Positions 6,550 through 15,084 of a DNA stretch of 64,000 nt are shown in pieces. Origin of the DNA: Tissierella simiarum (lineage in GTDB: Bacteria > Bacillota > Clostridia > Tissierellales > Tissierellaceae); the NCBI RefSeq assembly GCF_018917865.1, contig NZ_JAHLPM010000005.1:1-64000 (forward strand), in the 5' to 3' direction. The translations under genes were made by a program, and so were the position numbers. Positions within the stretch are counted from its first letter, which is position 1. Each line of letters opens with the position of its first letter. Under the pieces are notes generated by a model. The model did not search any database and was not told where the DNA came from. It saw nothing but the letters and a program-made list of their open reading frames with translations.

Positions 6550-7956
6550 TTGGTTTTTAGCAGTTTAATATTTATATTTGTGTTTTTGCCCTTAGTAATA
6601 TTTGCATATTATATAAGTCCTAAATCTCTGAGAAATTTTGTATTTTTTATATCCAGTTTAATATTTTACGCATGGGGAGAACCAATATATATACTTATTA
6701 TGATGTTTTCCACCTTCTTTGATTATTTTAATGGATTGCTTATAGAAAAGTACAGAGAAAAAAAGAAAATAACAAAATTGATATTAATAAATTCTTTAGT
6801 TATAAACTTAGGGATCCTTGTATTTTTTAAATATTTTGGATTTATATCTTCTAATTTAAACTATCTTCTTAACTTAGATTTAAAAACATTTAATTTCTCT
6901 CTTCCCTTGGGAATATCTTTTTATACATTTCAAACTTTATCCTATACTATAGATGTATATTTGGGAAATATTTTACCACAGAAAAACATTATTTCCTTTG
7001 GTACATATGTGACTATGTTTCCTCAGCTTGTAGCAGGTCCTATAGTAAGATATAGTGATATAGCATGGGAACTTGATAATAGACGGGAGAATTTTACTAC
7101 CTTTGGCGAAGGTGTAGAGTTATTTATTATCGGGTTAGGCAAAAAGGTACTTTTGGCAAATAATATAGGAGTTCTTTGGAATATTATAAAATCTACACCT
7201 ATTAAAGATATATCTATTGTATCTGCTTGGATTGGCATATTAGCATTTACATTCCAAATATATTTTGATTTTAGCGGGTATTCAGATATGGCAATAGGGC
7301 TAGGAAAGATTTTTGGATTTAACCTTACAAAGAATTTTAATTATCCTTACGTATCTGAGAGTATCACTGAATTTTGGAGAAGATGGCATATTTCTCTTGG
7401 AACTTGGTTTAGAGAATATGTGTATATACCTCTTGGTGGAAATAAAAGAGGGAAGTTAAAACAATATAGAAACTTATTTATAGTATGGTTTTTAACAGGA
7501 TTATGGCATGGAGCAAATTGGAACTTTGTTTTATGGGGATTGTACTATTGTGTATTCTTAATTATAGAAAAAGCTTTTTTACAGAAGTGGTTAGAGAATA
7601 AACCTAAATTCATAAGCCATCTATATGTTTTATTAGTAGTAATAATAGGATGGATATTCTTTGAATTTGAAAATCTTAATGAAGGTGTAAGATTTATTGG
7701 AATTATGTTTGGCTTTGGAACTCATAAGTTTTATAATGCTAAAGATATTTACTATTTATATACTAATGGAATTTTATTTACCCTAGCAGGAATTTGTTCT
7801 ACTCCATTATTAAAAAAGAAAATAGATAGATTAAAAGAAAATTTAGGTCAAAAAGGATCAATGATTTATTCATTAGTGCTTATAACACTTTTGTTTATTT
7901 CTACAGCTTATTTAGTTAATGAAAGCTACAATCCTTTCTTATATTTTAGATTTTAA
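6550..7956 (+). CDS. MBOAT family O-acyltransferase (AlgI/DltB-like)
   Basis: This 468-residue multi-spanning protein has the MBOAT hallmarks: PLGISFYTFQTLSY, PQLVAGPIVRY, FWRRWHISLGTWFREYVYIPLGG and LTGLWHGANWNFVLWG, where His in WHGANW is the presumed catalytic residue. It starts with TTG, 7 bases after AAGGTGGTG. Relatives (AlgI, DltB, PatA) pass acyl groups across the membrane to surface polymers, normally with an SGNH/DHHW partner. That partner lies immediately downstream here, so O-acetylation of a cell-wall glycopolymer is the likely job. Confidence 0.92.
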   Translation: MVFSSLIFIFVFLPLVIFAYYISPKSLRNFVFFISSLIFYAWGEPIYILIMMFSTFFDYFNGLLIEKYREKKKITKLILINSLVINLGILVFFKYFGFISSNLNYLLNLDLKTFNFSLPLGISFYTFQTLSYTIDVYLGNILPQKNIISFGTYVTMFPQLVAGPIVRYSDIAWELDNRRENFTTFGEGVELFIIGLGKKVLLANNIGVLWNIIKSTPIKDISIVSAWIGILAFTFQIYFDFSGYSDMAIGLGKIFGFNLTKNFNYPYVSESITEFWRRWHISLGTWFREYVYIPLGGNKRGKLKQYRNLFIVWFLTGLWHGANWNFVLWGLYYCVFLIIEKAFLQKWLENKPKFISHLYVLLVVIIGWIFFEFENLNEGVRFIGIMFGFGTHKFYNAKDIYYLYTNGILFTLAGICSTPLLKKKIDRLKENLGQKGSMIYSLVLITLLFISTAYLVNESYNPFLYFRF

Positions 7957-7974
7957 ATGAAGGGAGATTTTGAT

Positions 7975-9120
7975 TTGGATCAGGACAGAAATTTATATAA
8001 ATATATAGTTGGGGCATTAATGCTTATATATATTTATTCAATATTTGCACTTAATGTAATAATTCCCAATAAAGCTTTTTCAGAATCAGAAAATAGAGTA
8101 TTAGAACAAAAACCTGAATTTTCTATAAGAAAAGTATTAAAAGGAAGATATACTTTAGATTATGAAAAATATATTTCAGATCAGTTTCCCTTTAGAGAAT
8201 TTTTTATTGGAGTAAAGTCAGACTGTGAAAGATTAATGGGGAAGCAAGAAAATAATGGAGTATATTTAGGTAAAAATGGATATTTAATGGAAGAATTTAA
8301 AAAACCGAAATTAGAAGAATTTAAAAGAAAAATTGAAAATATTAATTCGTTTGCTGATTCAAATCTTAATACTAATACTAATATATACTTTATGTTGGTG
8401 CCAAATTCGGTAAAAATATTGGAGCAGCAACTTCCTTTATTTGCTCCTGTAGATGATGAGTTTGTTTATATAAATAAGGTTAAAGATAGTCTTCATAAAA
8501 ATATAAAGTTTGTAGATATATATAATATATTAAATTCTAAGAAAGATGAATATATATACTATAAAACAGATCATCATTGGACTACAAAATCTGCATTCTA
8601 TGCCTATGAAGAATTAGCAAAATACATGAAATTCACTCCATATTTAGAGAGTGACTTTCATATAAAAAGGGTCACGGACAATTTTTATGGTTCCTTGTAT
8701 TCAAAGAGTGGTTTTAGACATTTAAGTCCTGACAGTATTGATATATATATTCCTAAAAGAAATGAAGATTATATAGTGAAGTTCTATGACAAAAAGAAAA
8801 CCTCTAACTCTATTTATGAAATGGATAATTTAAATAAGAAAGATAAGTATACTATATTCTTTGGCGGTAATCATCCTTTAATAAAAATAAATAAAAATAT
8901 TTCTAATGGAAGAAAACTACTAGTAATAAAAGATTCCTATGCAAATAATTTAATACCATTTTTAATGGGACATTTTAATGAAATATATGTAATGGATCTC
9001 AGATATTACAATGATAATTTAAGTGGTTTTTTAAAGAAACAAGAAATAGATGATATACTTATTTTATATAATGAGAAATCTTTTTTTGAAGAAGAATCTA
9101 TTAATAAAATATCTTGGTAA
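7975..9120 (+). CDS. DHHW family protein (AlgX/AlgJ-like acylation partner)
   Basis: A membrane-anchored protein (helix near residues 10-30) with the motif TDHHWTTKSAF, the Asp-His pair of AlgX/AlgJ-type SGNH-like O-acetyltransferases, and a later VIKDSYANN that supplies the candidate Ser. It works downstream of the MBOAT in polysaccharide O-acetylation. An ATG abuts the MBOAT stop (7957), but TTG at 7975 sits 8 bases after AGGGAG and is the better start. Last gene of the surface-polymer cluster. Confidence 0.85.
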   Translation: MDQDRNLYKYIVGALMLIYIYSIFALNVIIPNKAFSESENRVLEQKPEFSIRKVLKGRYTLDYEKYISDQFPFREFFIGVKSDCERLMGKQENNGVYLGKNGYLMEEFKKPKLEEFKRKIENINSFADSNLNTNTNIYFMLVPNSVKILEQQLPLFAPVDDEFVYINKVKDSLHKNIKFVDIYNILNSKKDEYIYYKTDHHWTTKSAFYAYEELAKYMKFTPYLESDFHIKRVTDNFYGSLYSKSGFRHLSPDSIDIYIPKRNEDYIVKFYDKKKTSNSIYEMDNLNKKDKYTIFFGGNHPLIKINKNISNGRKLLVIKDSYANNLIPFLMGHFNEIYVMDLRYYNDNLSGFLKKQEIDDILILYNEKSFFEEESINKISW

Positions 9121-9215
9121 ATGATATTCAAATTTTGCTAATGGTAAAACAATAGAATTATTTATATAAAATTGGGTATAAAGCATATAATAATAAAAAA
9201 AGTAAGGATGATGTT

Positions 9216-9941
9216 ATGAAAAATATAGTAGCTTTTTTTGATATTGATGGTACAATTTTTAGAAACTCATTGATGATTGAGCATTTCAAGAAACTAAATA
9301 AATATGAAGTTATAGATCCTGCTATTTGGTATACTAAAGTAAAAAAAGTATATGAAGAATGGGAAAAAAGATTTGGAGATTTTGAGCATTACTTGGAAAC
9401 ATTAGCACAAGTTTATATTGAAGAATTAAAAGGTGTAAATAAATCTTATATAGAGTTCATAGCCAGTCAAGTGATTAATATTAATGGAGACATGGTTTAT
9501 AAATACTCTAGGGATCAAATTGAATGGCATAAGCAACAAAAGCATAAAGTATTTTTTATTTCCGGAAGTCCAGATTTTCTAGTTTCAAAAATGGCTGAAA
9601 AATATGATATTACTGAATATAAAGGAACCGTATATAAAGTTGATGAGAATAACAACTTTACTGGAGAAATTGTTAAAATGTGGGACTCGGAAAATAAACA
9701 AAAGGCATTAGATGAATTTATTTCAAAATATAATGTGGATTTAAAAAACAGCTATGCCTATGGGGATACTACAGGTGATTTATCTATGCTTAGAATGGTA
9801 GGAAATCCAGTAGCTATTAATCCAAATAAGAATTTACTATTATCTATAAGAAATGATGAAGATTTATTAGATAAAACTACTATAATTGTAGAGAGGAAAA
9901 ATGTTATTTATAAATTAAGACCAGATGTAGGGATATTATAG
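9216..9941 (+). CDS. HAD superfamily IB phosphatase (SerB-like)
   Basis: The 241-residue protein has HAD motif I FFDIDGTIF (nucleophile Asp at about residue 9), motif II FFISGSP, and motif IV YAYGDTTGDLSML. The helical cap between motifs I and II and the length fit subfamily IB, which includes phosphoserine phosphatase and relatives; the exact substrate is not readable. It stands alone, with a terminator shared with the convergent DUF502 gene. Confidence 0.85.
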   Translation: MKNIVAFFDIDGTIFRNSLMIEHFKKLNKYEVIDPAIWYTKVKKVYEEWEKRFGDFEHYLETLAQVYIEELKGVNKSYIEFIASQVININGDMVYKYSRDQIEWHKQQKHKVFFISGSPDFLVSKMAEKYDITEYKGTVYKVDENNNFTGEIVKMWDSENKQKALDEFISKYNVDLKNSYAYGDTTGDLSMLRMVGNPVAINPNKNLLLSIRNDEDLLDKTTIIVERKNVIYKLRPDVGIL

Positions 9942-9980
9942 AAAAAGACGAAGATTTCATTATGGTTCTTCGTCTTTTTT
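9942..9980. terminator. bidirectional terminator
   Basis: AAAAAGACGAAG (9942-9953) pairs with CTTCGTCTTTTT (9968-9979), with T runs on both strands. It overlaps the stop codon of the convergent minus-strand gene, so it serves both. Confidence 0.8.
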
Positions 9981-10565
9981 ATCGTACTCTGGGACAACAG
10001 CTCCTGCACTTATTATTAATTTTAATCCTTCTTCTACAGTCATGTCTAGATAGATAATTTCTTTATCGGGAACAAGTATAAGCATTCCTGATGTAGGATT
10101 GGGTGTAGTAGGAATAAACACATTTATTAGCCTGGCAGCAGTTTTATCTTGCACCTCTCCCCTACATTCACCTGTTACAAATCCAATGGCATAAGTACTT
10201 TTTCTGGGGTACTCTACTAAAACTACATTACTAAATATTTGTTTATCCTTAATAGAAAAAGCTTCTACTATTTGTTTAACACTAGAATAAATTTTAGATA
10301 TTAAAGGAATTCTTTGTAGTAATTCTTCTCCTTTTTTTAGCAGCTTTACTCCAACATAGTTAGACACTATAAATCCTGTTAAAAGTATTAAACCAATAGT
10401 AAAAATTAAACCTATACCAGGAAAAGAAAAGCCTAATATTGGTACAACAAATTTACCAATTAATCCATCTAGAAAAGTAAAAAACCAAAATAATATATAC
10501 AGAGTTACAACAAAAGGCAAAATAGAAAATAACCCTCTAATAAATAAAGATCTAAGTTCTTTCAT
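9960..10565 (-). CDS. DUF502 family membrane protein
   Basis: A 201-residue protein with two N-terminal membrane helices (about 10-30 and 48-72) and a conserved cytoplasmic part: GKLL-type linker, RIPLISKIYSSVKQI, NVVLVEYPRKSTYAIGFVTGE, FIPTTPNPTSGMLILVP and the C-terminal GLKLIISAGAVVP. This is the full DUF502 pattern, a widespread family of unknown role linked to envelope function. Usual length and no defects. Confidence 0.88.
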   Translation of the reverse strand: MKELRSLFIRGLFSILPFVVTLYILFWFFTFLDGLIGKFVVPILGFSFPGIGLIFTIGLILLTGFIVSNYVGVKLLKKGEELLQRIPLISKIYSSVKQIVEAFSIKDKQIFSNVVLVEYPRKSTYAIGFVTGECRGEVQDKTAARLINVFIPTTPNPTSGMLILVPDKEIIYLDMTVEEGLKLIISAGAVVPEYDKKDEEP

Positions 10566-10761
10566 TCAAGTTCTCCTTAAACTAAGCTATTGATTTAAAA
10601 TATTGTATTAATACTTTTATACCCATTTAATATAGAATTTATAATATAATTGTAACAGATATGTAACCCCATTTTTGTTTATATCAATTATAATTGATAT
10701 GAAAGGGATTATAATCTAAATATATAAAAGATAGTAAAAGTTTGGTATAGGAGTGATATAC

Positions 10762-11829
10762 ATGAAAAAATATTTAAATTTATTATCAATAATTTTGGTA
10801 ATGACATTAATATTTGTAGGATGTCAGTCTACAACACCACCAAAGAATAATGGTGGTAATGGAGGTAATGGTGGAGTCAAAGAGGAAGTTTTGACTATAA
10901 AAGATTATTATCCTTTTAAGGAAAACACAATGATGGAATATGAGGGTATAGGTAATGAATATGCAGAGCAACAAACTTTTTTTGAGTTTATTGATGGAAA
11001 TAGGGCTCAAATCAAAGTAGCTAATCCTGGAACAACTTTTACAAAAGTATTAGAATATAAAGATGGATCATTGACAGAAATATTTGCTGAAGGTGAATTT
11101 TATCATATTGAGAATATGTTAAATACAACTAATGAAAATAACAATATAATATTGAAGGAACCTTTAGAAGTAGGTAATAACTGGACTGGTTCTGATGGGC
11201 GTAAAAAGGAAATTACTAGTTTAAATGCAGAAATAGAAACTCCCTATGGAAAATATAAAGCTTTGGAAGTGACTACTGAATTTGAAGAAGGAAGAGTCCA
11301 AAGAGAATACTATGCAAAAGATATAGGTCTTGTGGCTTCTATATATAAAGATGGAGAAATGGAAGTAAAGACTCTTTTAGAAGATATAAAAAATCAACCT
11401 TTAGAAATTGAAATGAAGTCCTATTATCCAATGTTTAACGATATTAAAACAGCATATGTAGAACAAAATATTGAATTCAATACTAATGATAGTATTGAAA
11501 GGATATTAGAAACAATAATGAAAAATCCACCGTCTGATAAATTAGTGCCTGTAATTTCAAAAAATACAAAGATTAATAAACTTCTTTTAGATAGAGGACC
11601 TTGGATATTAAAAGTAGATTTTTCAAAAGAGCTTTTATCCGAAATGAATGCAGGAAGTTCTATGGAAGCTGAAATATTAAAGAGTATAGTAAATACATTG
11701 GGTAAGTTATATGATACAGATAAGGTTTATATTTCTGTAGACGACGTTCCATATAGCTCTGGTCACTATTCTATAAGAGAAGGTGAATATTTTACTGTAG
11801 ATGAAAGTAACGTAGAAGAATTTAAATAG
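10762..11829 (+). CDS. lipoprotein with C-terminal GerMN domain
   Basis: The chosen ATG lies 8 bases after AGGAG; the GTG nine bases upstream overlaps that site and is rejected. A lipobox (LIFVGC) marks a lipoprotein, followed by an Asn/Gly-rich linker. The middle (about 40-215) is a beta-rich domain around DYYPFKENTMMEYEG, and the last ~120 residues form a GerMN domain (NDSIERILETIM, WILKVDFSKELL, IVNTLGKLYDTDKVYISVDD), as in germination and sporulation proteins GerM/LpqB. A role at the membrane of the forespore or vegetative cell is possible; the partner is unknown. Confidence 0.82.
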   Translation: MKKYLNLLSIILVMTLIFVGCQSTTPPKNNGGNGGNGGVKEEVLTIKDYYPFKENTMMEYEGIGNEYAEQQTFFEFIDGNRAQIKVANPGTTFTKVLEYKDGSLTEIFAEGEFYHIENMLNTTNENNNIILKEPLEVGNNWTGSDGRKKEITSLNAEIETPYGKYKALEVTTEFEEGRVQREYYAKDIGLVASIYKDGEMEVKTLLEDIKNQPLEIEMKSYYPMFNDIKTAYVEQNIEFNTNDSIERILETIMKNPPSDKLVPVISKNTKINKLLLDRGPWILKVDFSKELLSEMNAGSSMEAEILKSIVNTLGKLYDTDKVYISVDDVPYSSGHYSIREGEYFTVDESNVEEFK

Positions 11830-11849
11830 ATAAATAGTTTTTTTATAAT

Positions 11850-11897
11850 AACCTCACGTTTTTTAAGCTGTATGCTGAAAACGTGAGGTTGTTTTTA
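11850..11897 (+). terminator. terminator after GerMN lipoprotein
   Basis: AACCTCACGTTTT (11850-11862) pairs perfectly with AAAACGTGAGGTT (11878-11890), followed by GTTTTTATT. Confidence 0.8.
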
Positions 11898-12068
11898 TTA
11901 TCACAAAGCAATCAATTTAGATTTTGCCACATTGATATAGAAAAGCTTTACACGTGTATTATTATCAGTATTAAGATATAATTTCCTTAAAGAAATACAT
12001 TAACTATTTGTATGATAATTAGCACTTTCAATAGCTTTCATGAATATGTGGCAAGGAGGTGAAAAGCA

Positions 12069-12756
12069 ATGTTAGATAAATCAAAAGTAGATCTACTGCT
12101 GTTCCTTGGTTAGACCTGTTAGTGATAGGTGGAGTTGATATTTTAGAATTGGGATTCCTGTATCTAATCCATCAATGGATGGTGAAGTTATAAAGAATTC
12201 ATATGGAAAGGTACTTCAATTGGGCATAAGTGAAGAAGAAATAAAAACAGCTCTTATAAGAATACGAAAGAACTATCCTGATCTTCCAATAGTCATAATG
12301 AGCTATTTTGAAGGAATAGAAAAGTATAATTTATTTAACATTAAGGAGTACTACGATGCAATACTTTGTCCTGATAGAGTATTAGAGAAGACAGCTGAAG
12401 ATATTAATTTAATACAAATATATCACGAGGAAATGGATGATAAGACAATAGAAAATCTAATTAAGAATAATGATGGCTTTGCTTATGTACTAAGCGGTAA
12501 AGGTAACACTGGAAGCAGAGGAGAGATATCTTCCAATTATAAAATAACTAAGGAACGAATAAGAAGTATTTCAGATATTCCTATTCAAATAGGATTTGGA
12601 ATATATAAAAGTTCCCAGATAAAAGAGCTGCTCCAATCAAAAGTTGACGGAGCAATAATTGGTAGTGAAGTTATCCGTAGAATAGATGAAGGGGATAAAA
12701 ATTCACTATCTGATTATATAAAAGAATTAAAAAAGTATACTAAAAACCTATATTAA
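12069..12756 (+). pseudogene. TrpA-like (tryptophan synthase alpha family) pseudogene
   Basis: A start ATG (12069) after AAGGAGGTG opens a reading frame that stops after 14 codons. In another frame comes DLLVIGGVDILELG, then a one-base deletion, then IPVSNPSMDGEVIKNSYGKVLQLGI and the rest. Put together, this is the TrpA beta/alpha barrel (GADILELGIPFSDP-type loop, the GFGI phosphate loop, GAIIGSEVIRRI). The open 193-residue part from 12175 has no ribosome binding site, and about 30-40 N-terminal residues are missing. No other trp gene is nearby. It is a decayed TrpA paralogue. Confidence 0.75.
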
Positions 12757-12800
12757 ATATAGCATAAGTTAGCATTAGAAAACAATAATAATTAAAGAGA

Positions 12801-12852
12801 AAAGGAGCTACCTTTTCAAATGATATATTAAAGATTTGAATGTAGCTCCTTT
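12801..12852. terminator. long bidirectional hairpin terminator
   Basis: AAAGGAGCTAC pairs with GTAGCTCCTTT, and inside it TTCAAAT pairs with ATTTGAA. The structure separates the TrpA-like pseudogene from the convergent small gene. Confidence 0.65.
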
Positions 12853-12855
12853 CCT

Positions 12856-12936
12856 TTATTGCTCTTCTTCTTGCTTTTCGCTCTTAGCTCCTTTTGGTTT
12901 CTTAGGAGCATTTTTTTGGTTTTTTGACTTAGCCAT
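12856..12936 (-). CDS. Lys-rich miniprotein (26 aa)
   Basis: On the minus strand AAGGAGGG lies six bases before ATG. The product is strongly basic and polar (starts MAKSKNQKNAPKKPKGAK, ends EKQEEEQ) with no hydrophobic core. The ideal ribosome binding site and the terminator hairpin next to its stop support a real gene. Function unknown; it may bind nucleic acid or be spore-related, but nothing proves this. Confidence 0.6.
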   Translation of the reverse strand: MAKSKNQKNAPKKPKGAKSEKQEEEQ

Positions 12937-13066
12937 TTTTTCCCTCCTTATATATGTAATATTCCTACATTTATAGTATTTCTAATTTTTACAATTTTAA
13001 TCTTAAAATTGTTAGAAAACCTTAAATGTAGTAAACTATAGATAGAAAATACAAAGAGGTGGGTCT

Positions 13067-14809
13067 ATGTTTTTACAATCCTATAGTGTAGCTGTAAAAG
13101 AAATTATGGATAAAGACATTTTTTTTTCTGATCATAAGGATGATATTCAAGAAGTTATGGATTATATATTTAAAAACAATAAAAAAGAAGTATTGGTTTT
13201 AAAGAATAAAGACCTAATAGGCATAGTTACTATTAAAGACCTGTATAAAATTTTAGGAAAAAATATTTCTAAACTTACAATTGAAGAGATAATGGCTAAA
13301 GAAATAATTAGCGTTACAATAGATGAAACTCTATATAGAGTAAGAAGTCTTATGATAGAAAATAAAATAGGAAGAATTCCAGTCTTCTCCAATAAAAAGT
13401 TAGTTGGAATTATTAGAGAAGAAAGCATGAGGGACTTTTTTTATAAAGGTGTAGATGAAGCTGAGGAGGCTATTCAACACATATTTGACAATATCCATGA
13501 GGCATTATGTGTATTAGACAACAAGGGAAGAGTTATTCTTTGGAATAAAAGGTCTGAGAGTTTATATGGAGTAAAAGAAGAAGAAATAAAGGGAAAATAC
13601 TTAAAAGATCATTTTCCTAATGCTATAGATTTAAAAGTGTTTGATACAAAAGAAAGTGTAAAGAATTTATACCATTCACCAAAAGAGGGGTATCATGTAA
13701 TTATAAGTGCTTCTCCTATTTTTATAAATGGAAAACTTCATGGTGTTGTTAGTACAGAAAAAGATATTAGTGAAATAGAAGAGCTACAAATAGAATTAAA
13801 AAAAGCTAAAGATAGGCTAGTAGAATTGCAAAAACAAATTAAGAATCAAGAAGAAGATCCCTTTGATAGAATAATTGGTCATAGCAAGAAAATTATCGGA
13901 AAAAAAGAGATTGCACGACAAATTGCAAAAACCAATGTTTCTGTTCTAATAACAGGGGAAAGTGGTACAGGCAAGGAGGAATTTGCAAAAGCAATTCATA
14001 AACATAGCGGAGTTACTGGAAATTTTGTTCCTGTAAATTGTAGTGCTATACCTAATGAATTATTTGAGAGTGAATTTTTTGGATATGAAAAGGGAGCTTT
14101 CACTGGTGCTAGGAAAGAAGGAAAGCTAGGATTTTTTGAACAAGCTAATGGTGGGACTTTATTCTTAGATGAAATTGGAGATATGCCTATTTCAATGCAA
14201 GCAAAACTACTAAGGGTTTTGCAGGATAAAAAAATAAAAAAGGTAGGCGGAGAAGCCTTTATTCCTGTTAACGTAAGAATAATATCTGCTACTAATAAGA
14301 ATCTTTTAGAAATGGTAAAAGAAAATTCTTTTAGGGAAGAACTTTATTACAGAATAAATGTTATAGGCATAGAACTACCTTCTTTAAAAGAGCGAAAAGA
14401 AGATATAGTTTTATTTGTTGACCATTTCCTTAAAGAAATATGTACTGAAAATAAAAAGGTTATACCTAAAATTCATAGCGATGTAATGAATTTTTTAGTA
14501 GACTATCTCTGGAAGGGAAATATTAGAGAGTTGAAAAATGTAGTAGAATATATGGCAATTATGTGTAAAGGCGATATAATAACGAAAGAACTGATTCCTA
14601 AATATATGATAGAAGAAAGTTTAAATATTAAGCTGGAAACTCCTTCTCTGGATTTAAATCAAACTGTTGAGTTAATCGAGATAACTATGATAAAAAAAGC
14701 TTTAAAAGAAGCTGAAGGTAACAGGTTGGAAGCTTCACGACTTTTAAATATTCCAAGAACCACGCTCCATTCTAAAATGAAGAAATATAATTTATATGAC
14801 TATTTATAG
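13067..14809 (+). CDS. prdR: sigma-54-dependent activator PrdR
   Basis: The 580-residue regulator has two CBS motifs (about 1-130), a PAS domain (135-240), a sigma-54 AAA+ domain and a C-terminal Fis-type helix-turn-helix (about 540-580). Seen directly: Walker A GESGTGKE (about 297-304), GYEKGAFTGA (the GAFTGA loop that contacts sigma-54, near 343) and GGTLFLDEIGDM. In proline-fermenting clostridia PrdR senses proline and switches on the prd operon. Its place just upstream of prdC and a sigma-54 promoter fits that precisely. It has its own terminator, so it is transcribed apart from the operon it controls. Confidence 0.92.
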   Translation: MFLQSYSVAVKEIMDKDIFFSDHKDDIQEVMDYIFKNNKKEVLVLKNKDLIGIVTIKDLYKILGKNISKLTIEEIMAKEIISVTIDETLYRVRSLMIENKIGRIPVFSNKKLVGIIREESMRDFFYKGVDEAEEAIQHIFDNIHEALCVLDNKGRVILWNKRSESLYGVKEEEIKGKYLKDHFPNAIDLKVFDTKESVKNLYHSPKEGYHVIISASPIFINGKLHGVVSTEKDISEIEELQIELKKAKDRLVELQKQIKNQEEDPFDRIIGHSKKIIGKKEIARQIAKTNVSVLITGESGTGKEEFAKAIHKHSGVTGNFVPVNCSAIPNELFESEFFGYEKGAFTGARKEGKLGFFEQANGGTLFLDEIGDMPISMQAKLLRVLQDKKIKKVGGEAFIPVNVRIISATNKNLLEMVKENSFREELYYRINVIGIELPSLKERKEDIVLFVDHFLKEICTENKKVIPKIHSDVMNFLVDYLWKGNIRELKNVVEYMAIMCKGDIITKELIPKYMIEESLNIKLETPSLDLNQTVELIEITMIKKALKEAEGNRLEASRLLNIPRTTLHSKMKKYNLYDYL

Positions 14810-14836
14810 TCTTGAGACTATAAATAGTCATTTTGT
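14796..14836 (+). terminator. terminator of prdR
   Basis: A perfect 16-bp stem (14796-14811 with 14816-14831) around a TTGA loop, followed by TTTTG. The prdR stop codon lies inside the stem. Confidence 0.75.
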
Positions 14837-14885
14837 ATTTTATTGAGAAATAGAAAAGTTTTATTGTCAAAATAGATAAAAAAGT

Positions 14886-14905
14886 ATATTTTCTATAGAA
14901 AATAT
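14886..14905. promoter_or_regulatory. 20-bp perfect palindrome, candidate PrdR enhancer
   Basis: ATATTTTCTATAGAAAATAT is a perfect 20-bp palindrome about 140 bp upstream of the sigma-54 -24 element, the normal distance for an upstream activator site bound by an enhancer-binding protein. Assignment to PrdR is inference. Confidence 0.5.
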
Positions 14906-14977
14906 TAATTATAAAAGAGTTTAATATGGAAATTATCTATAAATATTTAAATTGGAAATCAATGGGAAAGAGATGGG

Positions 14978-14993
14978 TGACTAAAATTAGTCA
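14978..14993. promoter_or_regulatory. inverted repeat, second candidate PrdR site
   Basis: TGACTA-AAAT-TAGTCA lies about 50 bp upstream of the -24 element. It differs in sequence from the 20-bp palindrome, so at most one may be the PrdR site. Confidence 0.35.
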
Positions 14994-15042
14994 GAAAAGA
15001 AATTTAATAATGGTGCAGACTGTTAAAATACAGGTTGTTATT

Positions 15043-15060
15043 TTGGCATATAACTTGCAT
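15043..15060 (+). promoter_or_regulatory. sigma-54 (-24/-12) promoter of the prd operon
   Basis: TTGGCATATAACTTGCAT has the GG and GC pairs at exactly the spacing of the sigma-54 consensus TGGCAC-N5-TTGCA. It lies 25 bp upstream of the prdC start and next to prdR, a sigma-54 activator gene. Transcription of prdC-prdA-prdB-prdF should begin about 12 bp downstream. Confidence 0.88.
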
Positions 15061-15084
15061 TTAAAATGTAGTGGAGGTGAAAAC

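Noticed and set aside
12175-12756. A functional 193-residue TrpA protein
   Set aside because: It lacks a ribosome binding site and the N-terminal barrel strands; the upstream frames show it is part of a broken gene.
14926-15084. A longer N-terminus for PrdC
   Set aside because: The frame is open but spans the sigma-54 promoter and lacks a ribosome site; GTG 15085 has GGAGGTG.
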